A stretch of DNA of 64,000 nt from Thysanoteuthis rhombus (Eukaryota > Mollusca > Cephalopoda > Oegopsida > Thysanoteuthidae). The stretch lies in assembly GCA_963457665.1 (NCBI GenBank), contig OY735231.1, positions 41,100,524 to 41,164,523 of the forward strand, written 5' to 3'. Position numbers and translations under genes: made by a program. Below are positions 11,471 through 22,290 of the stretch, in pieces. A model generated the notes under the pieces. That model was given only the letters and a program-made list of their open reading frames with translations, had not been told where the DNA came from and did no database searches. Each line of letters opens with the position of its first letter. The stretch's first letter is position 1.

Positions 11471-12083
11471 GGGTGAAATGACGACTGTAAAGGGAAACAA
11501 GAAGAGTAAGAGATATCGGGAGAGAAAAAACAAAGTTTACAGAGGGAGAGGGGGAATAGAGGAAAGGGGGACTTTAAAGTGAATTTTTTTCTATTGTATA
11601 CACTCACTCAGACATACACAAACATATATGTTCACAACTTTAATGATTAAAGGGATGAAGGATCTTTTTTTCAAATTGTCATTTCAGTCACGTATTTCCA
11701 AGTATCTGTTAATGCAATTGATTTAAGATTTTCAAAGGGTTTATGTTTTACACAGAGTTAGATATTAAAGTACTATGTGTGAATTTTCCTTTGGGGGATC
11801 GAGAGGTATTTACGGTGTAACCGTTCCAGGGATTTAAAAACAAAATAGATTTTTTAACATGGCTCCCCAGGAGTGTTGATTGAACAGTACCATCCCTCAA
11901 GCTTTGACTTTTACATCTAGCTTACAATATAATTTTTAAAGTCTTGTCATAATAAATCTAGCTTGTTTTTTTATATACGGTATGATCACAATGTATTTTG
12001 CATGGATGTTATTGTGTACAAAACAACATTAATTTTTTTTTAAAACGTAGAGCTTACTTACGTAGGTTATCAAAAGAGAGGAT

Positions 12084-12178
12084 AAGGAGAGAGGAGGGCA
12101 AGGGAGAGAGGAGGGCAAGGGAGAGAGGAGGGCAAGGGAGAGAGGAGGGCAAGGGAGAGAGGAGGGCAAGGGAGAGAG
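12084..12178 (+). repeat. 17-bp purine minisatellite
   Basis: About 5.5 nearly identical copies of AGGGAGAGAGGAGGGCA stand in tandem, inside a larger purine-only region (12059-12260). One strand is almost pure purine, so triplex or H-DNA formation is plausible. Confidence 0.95.
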
Positions 12179-12259
12179 AAAAAGGTAAACAAAACAAAAA
12201 TTATGTAAGAGTAAGAAAACAAGAGAGAGGGGCAGAGAGAGAGAGATAGAGAGAAAGAG

Positions 12260-12780
12260 GAAAGAGGGTAGAGACAGTTAAGGAAATTAATTGAAAAAAA
12301 GAAACAGTGTGCATAATAATTTTAGAGAGAGGGAGAGAAAGAGCAGATAAAAGAACAGAGAGAATGTCAATGACGTCAACATTAAAGGCAAAAACCAGCC
12401 AATCAAATGATTGATCAACAGTCTGACAACAGAACGAGAACATCATAGGAAAACCTGTTTATTGAATCAGAAGTCTTCCAGAAAGAAACTCAAAACTTCC
12501 TCCAATTTATGTGAAAAAATGGTACGTGTATGAATAATTTTAAGGATGACTTAGATGAATTTAGATCATCTGAGATGAAAAAAATTGATAAGGCAATTAT
12601 TGGAATTGACGGCTTAAATATATAGATGAATTTAGAAAAAAGGAATTAATTAAACGTATCCGGTAAATATTTCTGTGCACCTATGGACTTCTAATTTTTT
12701 CATCATACATTTCTATAACTTGAATTGATATTCTCTCGTGGTGATTAATGATAGTGTGGTATCTATGGGATACATAAAGT
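12260..12780. other. AT-rich spacer
   Basis: Decaying GA-rich edge at first, then no repeat or ORF recognised. Confidence 0.3.
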
Positions 12781-13213
12781 GCACACAAATGCACATTTTT
12801 GAATCTGAAGTCATAATTGCTACACTAAAATCAAAACAGAAATAAAATGATACTCGCAATCACAGTCAATAATGGAACAATCGAAGAATAGATATGGTCA
12901 GAATTAATACTGTTTATGACGTCACAGGAAAACACTTGAAATAGAGTAAAACATGTAAAAACATCTATATTCCAGATGTTATCATAAAACCAATCAAAAT
13001 AAGGCCCCCCAATTTTTTAAACATTTATTTTTTAAAAGAAAAAAACATAAAGATATTTTCGGAGGGGTCGAGTAAAGTATTTATGGTAATTTTCAAATCT
13101 GTTGATAAAATGGTATGGCCAGGAGTACTGGAACACACATACACATCAACAAACTCACGCACATAAAAAAATTGAGCACATCGCCATCTTTCATGACTAC
13201 GGTTATTCAACTA
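12780..13213 (-). mobile_element. Family D repeat, copy 1, minus strand
   Basis: Minus-strand landmarks are CCGTAGTCATGAAAG, a CCAGTACTCCTGGCC phrase, GTGACGTCATAAACAG, TTCTGACCATAT and ATTGACTGTGATTGCGAG. The same order is found at 15885-16320 (minus) and 39988-40205 and 56130-56300 (plus). Copies 1 and 2 hold about 200 extra bases between CTGGCC and TGACGTCATAAA compared with copy 3. Confidence 0.75.
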
Positions 13214-13222
13214 TCATTTCAG

Positions 13223-13392
13223 TAATCCAGATGAAATGACAAAAATGATTCATATTTCAGTGTCAATCATATTTGTCATTTCATCTGGATTAATAGCAAA
13301 TGAAAAGAAATAATCCTAAATACTAATTCATTCACTATAAAAAAATTAGTATTTAGGATTAGGGTTAGGTCAGTACTTAAGTTTGCTATTAA
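13223..13392. repeat. Cluster of three perfect or near-perfect inverted repeats
   Basis: Hairpin 1 has arms 13223-13243 and 13272-13292, 21 bp and perfect (TAATCCAGATGAAATGACAA plus one). They extend inward by six more pairs after one mismatch. Hairpin 2 has arms 13311-13328 and 13344-13361, 18 bp and perfect, with a 15-nt loop. An outer 11-bp pair, 13290-13300 with 13382-13392, encloses hairpin 2. The arms of both hairpins begin or end with TAATCC/GGATTA. No ORF overlaps it. Confidence 0.93.
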
Positions 13393-13399
13393 CAGAAAA

Positions 13400-14120
13400 A
13401 AATTGAATATTCTTTATATAATTCTAACACTGAAATCAATGTACAGTTAAAATTCATATCATAAAATAACTTTTAAAAATTTTGTTATTTCTAACTCATG
13501 TAAATGAAAAAAAAAGTCCTATTTATTCCAAGTTGTGTAATTTACGCTTCACAATTTTATCACGTATTGCGTCTATACTAATTACGCCCTTTTTTGCAAA
13601 CTACATCCAAACAATTACTCAGGCCTTGTAATAGATTAAACAAGCACTGGGCATCAGGTGGCTTGCGTAAGAGAAAAATGGAGAATCGCCAACGCACTCA
13701 GAATACAAATATGTTGACTTCAGGCAGAGTAATTGAATCTCAACAGAATAATGAAGATATTAATAAATGCAGAAAGCAAGATTCAATCCCGCTGACGATG
13801 ATTTGAATTCAAGTAGAATCACGCAAGCAGCGAATGTCCAGTCATGTTTGACTTGTGGTTATTTGATGCTGTCATATTTGAGTGAATGAAGCCTAACTAA
13901 AACCCTGCTGACACTTGGAATGGGCTTTGTATGACAAATAAAAACACGAGTCTTATGTTGAAAATGGCAGGTTGCACTGCCAAAAGCGCTTTATCATCTG
14001 GACAATACGCAACAAAACCAAGGATTGACCACTCATACGAAAACAAGAAAAAGTATCAGATTAAAAAGATGCTCATTGTCTAACATATTCTATAAAACGT
14101 CTATGATAAAAAATTGCTCT
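13400..14120. other. AT-rich spacer
   Basis: No recognisable feature; the ORF at 13594-13806 has no known motif. Confidence 0.3.
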
Positions 14121-14124
14121 GAAG

Positions 14125-14125
<1 letters not shown>

Positions 14126-14195
<70 letters not shown>

Positions 14196-14251
14196 TAATT
14201 TTTAGTCATTATACATACATATATATATATATATCTTAATTTTCAATCATT

Positions 14252-14337
<86 letters not shown>

Positions 14338-14340
14338 AAT
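14126..14340. repeat. (TA)n arrays with direct and inverted flanking copies
   Basis: A CTTAATTTTTAGTCATTATACATACA unit follows the first array (14128-14192) and recurs as CTTAATTTTCAATCATTATACA after a short second array. Beyond the third array (to about 14330) it appears inverted as TGTATGTATAATGATCGAAA. The central (TA)n is therefore flanked by an inverted repeat. Confidence 0.9.
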
Positions 14341-14344
14341 GATC

Positions 14345-14980
14345 GAAATTTAAATTCATTGTAGAATGTTTTGCCTTTTGGCTTTTTCAGAGTGGTGAAT
14401 TTACATCAAAAATATTAACTGCGAAGACAATAATGAAGAAAAAAACAAATAAAACAAAAAGGAAGTGTATAGAATCTGCATAATCTTAGAATATAAAACA
14501 ATTGCACAAAGAACAGGATTTTTCAACATCTCCCCTCAATAAACGTGATCGTAATCAATTTGAAGCTGACTAAACAATTAATTCTCTCATTCAAAAATAA
14601 CCACACACACACATGAATTGACCATTTAAAGACCTAAAACATAATCTTGAAAGCAGTATACTATTCTTTAACATATGTTCATAGAATCCTCTATGCTTTT
14701 TGTTTGTGCCCCCTAAATTTAATAGTAGAATAAATCTTCATTCACATGCAGTTATTCTTCTGTTTATTTTTGTCAAATTAATTCATTCGATCGAATGTAT
14801 CGTCTCCACAAACTGATCAGACAATTGCTTCAAAATAACTTTAACAGGGTGACAGGAAAGTTAAAAAGAAGATTGAGAAACCTAGTCTCTACATCCTTTG
14901 TAGGAATGAGAGTTAAGACTTGAATCTAACGCCGAATAAAAACTTTGCGTGAGGTCAATACTAAATGTATGTATCATCTT
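14345..14980. other. AT-rich spacer
   Basis: No gene or shared repeat seen. Confidence 0.3.
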
Positions 14981-14984
14981 CCTA

Positions 14985-15165
14985 CACGTATACTCTCATA
15001 GACAACGATGTTTTGTACGATGCAGTGTACCGAGTGCTTTGCGACGAGGCATCGAGTACCATTTCAGAGTATTTGGTGTGACTTGGCATCGGTTAGATCC
15101 ACAGCATATCAAACCAGAAGTAAACACTCAACCACTTGGTCACACTGATTTGTATACATGTTCAA
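14985..15165 (-). mobile_element. SINE-B copy (5' part), minus strand
   Basis: The minus-strand head reads CAGTGTGACCAAGTGGTTGA, followed by a TGGTACTCGATGCCTCGTC body phrase equivalent to CTCAATGCCTCTCC of the reference copy. The B box is degraded and the 3' half is missing. Confidence 0.65.
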
Positions 15166-15297
15166 ATAGAGCAAAAAAATTGCAAATTCTCACCTTCCTG
15201 TGTAACATTGAAAACATATGGTCGAAGGAAAGTATTTTTTCAGGACTGAAACTACTAACGTACTAATTAGTTTTCATTTGATCCGTAATTGACTTTC

Positions 15298-15380
15298 ACC
15301 CTAAACCTTACCCTTAACACTGACTCTAAGCACTAACCCTAAACACTAATTCTAAACCTAACACTAAACACTAACCCATT
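15298..15380 (+). repeat. Degenerate telomere-like (CCCTAA-type) repeat
   Basis: About 80 bases of CCCTAAAC, CCTTAACAC and CTAACACTAAACA words. It looks like a decayed interstitial telomeric-type or satellite repeat. A very short GGATTAGGGTTAGG occurs at 13356-13369. Confidence 0.7.
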
Positions 15381-15389
15381 GTTGTTAAA

Positions 15390-15880
15390 TTTAATAAAAT
15401 CTTTTTTTCAATAGAAGTGTTTCTGCGTTCATCTGATTTTTGAAAAATTAATTCACAGGACAGGTTTTGAAGAACGAAAAAAAGTGTGATAAAAAAAAAA
15501 TTCAAAATTTGTGAAGAAAAAAATGCCGTTCTGAAGTGTCTAGAATTCTGCGAAATCTGAAGCAGGAATGTTTTGAATTAAACGGGGAAAAGATAACAAT
15601 CTCCCCAAAACTGTACCTCTCAATCGAGTCACCTTGCTGGTATGCGTATATACGACAAAGGTTGTGATAAATGGCATGGGCTTGATTGTCCTTGTCTCAT
15701 TGCTCTACCAATAAAAGAATAAGAAATGTTCGACATTGCAACGACATCAATCAGTTGCATTGTTGAGATTGCGTGATTGTTTTAAGTAGGTCTCTTGAGA
15801 CAACAACAGTTTCCGAGGCGCCGAATCGAAGAACAGCAGTTTGCAGAATTTGGGGGGTTGGAGGGGCTGAAAGGAGACAC
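15390..15880. other. Spacer
   Basis: No recognised gene or repeat; short poly-A runs only. Confidence 0.3.
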
Positions 15881-15884
15881 ATTT

Positions 15885-16320
15885 CAAACTCACCATCACA
15901 ATAATTGATCAACTCAAGCGTCAGTGAAATCCATTTGAAGAATAAAAATGGTCAGAATAAATTTCATTTATGACATCTCAATTGGAAACATCCGAAATGT
16001 AATAAAAAAAATCACAACTGTTATAGAAAAAAACAACTAGTCACATCTACATTCTAGAGAATGTAGATCTTGGTGATAAACCCGTCAAAAAAATTTTTTT
16101 ATCCAAATTTGAAAAAAAAAAAAAATAACCACTTTTAGAAAGGTTCTAATAGTGTACTGATGCCAATTTGAAAGTCTGTGGATAAAACAGTAGAACCAGG
16201 TGAGCTGGAACAAACTGACAGGCAAACAAACGAACAAAAACATAAACAAAGAGACATAACCACTCGTAGAAAAGGATACACCTCTGTATCTTTGGTGGCT
16301 ATAGTAGTTCAATTTCCAAT
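15885..16320 (-). mobile_element. Family D repeat, copy 2, minus strand
   Basis: Homologous throughout to 12780-13213, including a CATTCTAGAGAATG-type palindromic phrase near 16050-16065 and the CCAGCTCACCTGG-like phrase near 16195. The 3' flank contains a TTGAATTCAAATTCAAATTC minirepeat at 16320-16340. Confidence 0.75.
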
Positions 16321-16704
16321 TTGAATTCAAATTCAAATTCAAAAACACACAAATACTTGCCCATATTTTTAAAAAGTTAGTACTTTATCATAAGGACACT
16401 GATTCTGTACAAGTGTTTTATGTGACACCATCTAGATATTTCCCTATAGAAAGACAATTAACAAAGTGGTCATTAAAATATTTCCCTAAAATATTCATCC
16501 CAATCCTCAATTTCCTCCTGGAAATATATGTCCCTTTGCCTCCTTCTCCCTGGATAAGTAACAGCGGTCGTCCATTATTACAAGTTCTGCCTTTCAGATA
16601 TGAAATAGACCGAGATTTTATTCATACTTCTAGCAAATTCGAAATAGGATACTTCAAGTTTTTCAGGTTTGACCAGATAGTGACCAGATAGAGATATAAT
16701 CCAA

Positions 16705-16875
16705 TGCTTGTCCAAGAGGAACAGGTGTCTGTTAAGATCACAAAAAAGCGACGGGGGTTCAATACCTGCCTCGAGAGGCTACTATAGAACCCGTGGCCCC
16801 AGACTTGCTCGATTTGGAAATTTGATACTATCCCAATGCCTGTGTTGGGTAAATCTCTTAGATAAAGATCATTTT
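16705..16875 (+). mobile_element. tRNA-derived SINE fragment
   Basis: A GACGGGGGTTCAATACCTGCC B box lies at about 16752-16772. A weak A-box-like GTGTCTGTTAAG precedes it at about 16725. A body phrase, CAGACTTGCTCGATTTGG, and then ATCTCTTAGATAAAGATCA run directly into the (TA)n at 16882. The body matches none of SINE-A, B or C. Confidence 0.6.
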
Positions 16876-16879
16876 CATT

Positions 16880-16881
<2 letters not shown>

Positions 16882-16930
<49 letters not shown>
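16882..16930. repeat. (TA)n microsatellite as SINE tail
   Basis: About 48 bp of TA, positioned at the 3' end of the tRNA-derived element at 16705. Confidence 0.95.
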
Positions 16931-16932
<2 letters not shown>

Positions 16933-17329
16933 TCATAAACAACAGCATTCATTTAAAATCCCCTGGTGGACAAAAGCCTTTCCAATCTCCTTGGTGACGA
17001 CCACAATCGCGCTAACCTTTGATTTGTCCTATCGGTAAACCTTCTTATCCCATCGCTCAGTCTCCCATCTGGTCTTTCCTTACTGCGTTAACTATCAAAT
17101 GTCCATCAATCAGTTTTGCTCAATTTATATTAATCTATTCTAACTATATTCTTTGAATAAGTTTTGGAGTGCATAGCCTTCTTCATACCATGAATATTAT
17201 GAATGTCTTGGATGAATCAAAAATCGAAATCATTCTGCTTCAGTCTATATTTTCATGTTTTAACCTGTTTGATCATGTTCCCCCATAGATTTCATCCTTC
17301 ACTGCAGGGAATAATTCTTCATTTATTTG

Positions 17330-17850
17330 TTATTATATCTTCAAGACAGGATGTTGCAGGTAGGTATAGATGCTTATATGTCAGTCGCTGTATCTGTTTA
17401 CACGATATCTCCGAAAGTTCTCAATGGATTTCAATGAGATTTTGTGAAAGGGTGGACGTGGATGGACGGGGGGAGGGAATAAGAAAGAGATCGTTAAATG
17501 TTGGTGCAGACCTGAGAAACTTTTTTTTTTATTGAGGGTTGTTTTTTCATGCATTTATGTATACACCCATATTTGTCCACACAATATCTCCAAAAGTTCT
17601 TGATGAATTAATTTGTATGACAGATTCACGTGTAATTATCTATGTCGTAGATATGTGAAAAAAAAAGCAGATAGCATTGCCAAAATTTCATATTTTTCCG
17701 TATGATATCTCCAATAGTTGAGGGATGGTGGGTGAAAAAGTACAGAAATACTGATTACATTTTGGGATGAATCCGTGCACAATTACCCCACTGATAATAG
17801 CTTTGGCAGAGGTGTGCGCTCTCTGAATACTTTGTAGTTTACATGAGCAA
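17330..17850 (+). repeat. Family H: tandem degenerate units with conserved 3' end, copy 1
   Basis: Three diverged units each contain an ACGATATCTCCGAAAGTT-like phrase (17402, 17580 and 17701), usually followed by a GATGAATT or TGGATTTCAATGAGATTTT phrase. The block ends at about 17800 in a GCAGAGGTGTGCGCTCTCTG phrase, also found at 32548. The 44490-44880 block has the same units. Confidence 0.7.
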
Positions 17851-18141
17851 TCTGTCCAAAATCATTTCCAGCCTACCAGACCTGAAGAAGGATAAGGAAA
17901 GGGATCTTTCATGATGCAGCTTCTGAACAAATTAATTTTATTGTTTTCTGATCTAAAATTTATTAATTATTGAAAATTCGTAATCAATCCTAATTATACG
18001 TTTATTACAACTTGGATTAAATTATACGATTTCATAGTCTTGCATTGTACAGTGTATGTAGACTTACATTATGATCAAAGTATTTAATGTTTTTGGCACG
18101 GAAACATAATCCTATAAATCTATTCGACTAAAAAACGAATT

Positions 18142-18586
18142 CCTGCATGACGTCACTGTTTTTTGTCAGGTCATTGTCACCTGTCATTGTTGTTACATAC
18201 AGAAATAAAGTGAAAACTCAATAGTATGTATCTATAAAAAGAACAGAAGAATAGAAACTAGCTTGGCTGCACTGAGGTTAAACTCCATAACTTCATTAAG
18301 ATTTGAAAGGTAAACAAAACAGAACTAATTTCTCCCTACAATATTACTCCAAAACTACGTTTCTCATTTCAACACCTTTATTTGTATCTCCTGTAAATTG
18401 GATTTGGTAACTTGAGCGAAACATGTCGATCTGAGTTTAGTTCAAAATGTTGGTGTGAATTCATCTTTGGTCTCTGTGTATGTCTCTGTGTCCACTGTTA
18501 TTACTGCATGATGTCACTGTTTTTGTCCGGTCATTGTCACTTGTCATTGTTGTTACATACAAGAATAAAGTCAAAACTTAATAGTG
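18142..18586 (+). repeat. Family J: 84-bp direct repeats 360 bp apart
   Basis: 18142-18225 and 18502-18586 are nearly identical (GCATGACGTCACTG against GCATGATGTCACTG, GTCATTGTTGTTACATAC, AATAAAGTGAAAACT). The 276 bp between them carry a CGAAACATGTC phrase at 18417-18427. The layout could be a small element with terminal direct repeats, or one and a quarter units of a tandem repeat. Confidence 0.85.
18391..18427 (+). ncRNA. Weak hammerhead-ribozyme-like remnant
   Basis: CGAAACATGTC at 18417-18427 matches the 3' core (GAAA) and cleavage-site side of a type I hammerhead. The 5' core would be CTGTAAA at 18391, which departs from CTGANGA at two places, with an AATT/AACTT stem II. Too degenerate to be active. 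Confidence 0.2.
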
Positions 18587-18719
18587 AGAATTTGATAACT
18601 AAAGAAAGAGATATATATATAGAATAATTTTAGGAACAATTGAATAAAATCCTACTAAAATCTTTAACTATTTAAAAATCATCAGTCTAAACTGCAAACA
18701 TAGTTTTTTTTCGTTTTTA

Positions 18720-19320
18720 AACCGTTCTGGCTGGTCATGTAAGTATGTATGTATAACACATACAGGCCACATCTAGATCTAGAAATATGGGAAATTGAAT
18801 ATTTACTCGTATCATGTCTAGACGAATCGTTTATTCTTGTTTTTGAAGATATCTCATGAATAAGTTTTCAGATGGGGATTCAATTTGTGGTGTAAGTTCA
18901 TGTTAAATTGATCCCTTAGTTTGTCTCTGACAACCTTTTTATATTCTACACATTTCAGTGATCACTGCCGAACAAATAGCAAGGAAAGTAACTCATTCAT
19001 TGATCACGATTTTTTTGATTGCTCACTGCCAACACGGTATGGAGCCAAAAGACTTTGGTCAAGTGGCGGTTTCTATTGAGTGACTAACCAGACCTGTTAG
19101 AATTGTGTTTTCACAATATAATAGAGAAAAGGACATGTTTTAAAAATGAAAATATTGAGGTGTACTAAATGCATAGATTTTTGATGCAAATTTGTGAAAT
19201 AAGTAGATCTTCCCCACTCAAAGAAAATGGTACAATACAATTTTCTTCATCCCATATCTACTAATATTGGACTAAGTGCTATCACATGACGCTTTCTATT
19301 GTGTGACTAACCAGTTTTGT
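18720..19320 (+). mobile_element. Family 1 dispersed repeat, copy 4, with 3' extension
   Basis: The head is GGCTGGTCATGTAAGTATG, then CACATCTAGATCTAGAAA. The body has ATGTTAAATTGATCCCTTAG and TGATCACTGCCGAACAAATA. The end, GGCGGTTTCTATTGAGTGAC, is at 19062-19081. A second block after it (TCTTCCCCACTCAAAG at about 19208, then ATGACGCTTTCTATTGTGTG and TGACTAACCAG at about 19285-19312) repeats the terminal phrase. The same extension follows copies 5 and 8. Confidence 0.85.
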
Positions 19321-19329
19321 TGTTCGTGA

Positions 19330-20190
19330 TTCTATATTTGCTAGGATATTAAAACATTTTGTGGTGATTTGTGCGAATCCAGACCAGTGCACGTTATCGA
19401 TCGGACCTTAGCAGGAACCCTTGTAAGCGATCAAATTTACGAAATGTCAAGTTTACATTAAATTGTTTCATTAGGTGCTTCATGGAATTTTGCAATGTAT
19501 TTGGGGCTGTTCCCATGGTAATGCACGTGGAATTTACACACGATGTTTTTAGATGCACTAGCATCTGTAGTACCTATAACTGCCACTGACTCGCAGGTCA
19601 AGATATCAAACCAAATTTGCCGATTTAACTCTTTAGGAGCAGGATGTAGTTCTGTTCCAGTGAATTTATTTCCTATGTTACCGATTGATTGACATACGAA
19701 AACAAGAATTGTAAACGAAAGAAGCTTTTTCAATGAAGGACTTTTTCAAGGAAAGAGTTTTAAAATGGATGTGTATTCAACTTGACAAGCTTTTAAAGAA
19801 AGGGGCTCTTGAAAGAAGAGTGTTCTAAAGGAAGGGACTTGAAGAGAATCCACGAGATTGTACTAGCACATATATGGTCTTTTTCCTTGACTTGTATTAC
19901 TCAAGTTATTTGGTGCCATCTCTCAAAGGTTTTCTGTCTATTATGGTGGAACATACTCAGTGAATTAAACTCCAGCAATTTTTCATCGTTGTCACAACTT
20001 TGCCATTTACGCAATTCTTTTTGAGATTCCATTACAAGAAGTCATACATATTGGTTATACAAGTGATTTAATATCATTTTTCGATAGTTTTCATTTCCTT
20101 ACCGGTAGATCGATTGCCTGCGACCTTTCATCTTTACGACATTTCTTCCTTTTACGCAAGTGTTGATAGTGCTATATTAGAAAAAATATA
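19330..20190. other. Spacer
   Basis: No recognisable repeat. The ORFs at 19371 (+) and 19458 (-) overlap on opposite strands and show no known motif. Confidence 0.3.
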
Positions 20191-20195
20191 TATAC

Positions 20196-20425
<230 letters not shown>

Positions 20426-20429
20426 TATA

Positions 20430-21820
20430 ACAAAGAATACAATTACAAATACAAATAAAACTAAATTATTTCCAGAAACCCTGAAATAAGACTTATCAGA
20501 TTAAAAGAGGCTTGCGTCACACATGGTTCTGAATAATTTAGGACGATATAGAATTGACTAAAAAAACTGTTCTTTTCCAGAATTATAAGATGAAAAGTTC
20601 ACCTGACTAATTGATATTTAAAACCAATTTAAGTGCATTGATAACAGAGGAGATTATGTTAAAAACTGAATATTTGTTATGTGAAATAGGTAGACACGTA
20701 GAGAGGAGAAAAGAAAGAAAAGAAAAAATAATCATGTAACTAACAGGTTTTTTTATATGAAATGAATATTTTCATTTGTATCTTAAAACAAGGAAATATC
20801 AAATTATTCCAAATAATGACTGTTTTAAACATTGAAAAAAAAAGAAAGGTTTTCAACTGTTAGAATAAAATAGAAGGCTTTTCTTCGAGCATATCAGTAA
20901 TATATGTATACAAAATGCGTATATACGTTATATATAGACGTGGAAAAATGAACGAGAGAAATTGAGAAGGAGATAGAGATAGAGAAAGACAGACCGACAG
21001 AAAGACAGATATTTGCAGATCAAGATATTTTGAGAAAGAGAAATCTTTGACACAGATTAATTTCGACAGATAGGAAGAGGGGGTTGACGTGGAGAGATTT
21101 TTTATATCAGTCGTATACATATGAGCAAAGATTGAGAGGGACATTTTGAGAGAAGGAGAGAGATTGAGAGAGAGAGAGAGGGGGGGAGAGTTGGAGAGTA
21201 AGATTGAAAAGCCTCAAGGTGAAAAAAAAAACAACATTGGAAATCATTTTCGTATCTCCTATTCCAAGGCAGGCGCAGAGAAACCTGGCTTCTTAGCAAC
21301 GCGAATCAACTAATTCTTACGCATCGAAATTCGTTTTTAATTATTGGAAACTTCGATAGAACTGGAGTTTCAATGGCGGATCGCTATTTATAAATCAATT
21401 AGCCTAAAAAGGATATAGAATGATTCAGCTGAAGCAAAGGGTTGCGAGAACGTGCTACTCGAAAAGCTTCGACCTGAACACCGAGTCAGTTTTAGTCAAA
21501 AAAGAATTTTAAAAAAATGCTTATTAGCAACCGTCAACTAATACTGTCACCAATCCAGTCGACATTGGTTTCTTTCAGTGGCGTATCATGTTTTCGATGT
21601 TATAAACGACGAACGAATGAAGAGAAATAAAAGGATTATTGGAGGAAAAACCAAATCTGATGATAATACTGTCTCATCCCAATTTCGTTTTCCATTAATT
21701 TTCTAATTTCTACAATCGGGACCACTTTCCCGAAACCATGCCAAGAAAAAGCTTTAACATCGCTTTTTACATATACATATATTATTATGTTTTTGTGCAT
21801 CGTAGTAAACAGCACCCCTA
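20430..21820. other. Spacer with GA-rich tracts
   Basis: GA-rich tracts lie at 20945-21010 and 21130-21195; otherwise nothing recognised. Minus-strand Ser/Leu-rich ORFs at 20860 and 21102 result from the GA tracts. Confidence 0.4.
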
Positions 21821-21824
21821 AGAT

Positions 21825-22290
21825 ACGAAGGATGTTGGTTTCTTCAGCTTTCAGGTTGTCCTGGCTGTCTGTCTACCTATCTGTCTGGAGGGTTGCCTAT
21901 GTATGCATCACGTATACATACTACTCCATGGAGCTAGAGGGTTGAAATTCCAAACTTTATTATGTTAACAAAAAAAGCGTTTTTGTAAGAACCCCCCCCA
22001 AGTACGTTTCTTGTCGGGTGTTCAACTTACAATGTACCTTTATGCTAAACTGACCCCTCAGTTTGTGTCCGCTAGTATTCACGCTCGTCTTTTTTTTTTC
22101 TTTTTGAAAATTCAGACGAGGAAAGTCACATAACAATCCCTTTGTCCAACTTTTTGATTGATCACCATCAACACAGCATGCTATAAAAAGACGTTGGTCA
22201 TGTGACGGTTTTTATTGAGTGACTAACCAGACGTAAGTCTTCCCCACTCGAACAAAAATAGCACAATACAACTTTCTTTAGCAGACCTGT
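21825..22290 (+). mobile_element. Family 1 dispersed repeat, copy 5
   Basis: Near full length. It begins in TTCTTCAGCTTTCAGG..CTGGCTGTCTG and continues with ATCACGTATACATACTACTCC, GGAGCTAGAGGGTTGAAATT, TATGCTAAACTGACCCCTCA and CAACACAGCATGC. The end is GTTGGTCATGTGACGGTTTT then GAGTGACTAACCAGACG at about 22192-22232, with the AGTCTTCCCCACTCG extension. Confidence 0.9.

Noticed and set aside
16950..17100. An additional minus-strand RTE tail
   Set aside because: CATCATAAAC and GGTGGACAAAAGCC look slightly like an inverted tail, but the diagnostic phrases seen in the other copies are absent.
18142..18586. LTR retrotransposon
   Set aside because: The repeats are 84 bp only, lack TG...CA ends that I can place, and the interior has no primer-binding site, gag or pol trace.
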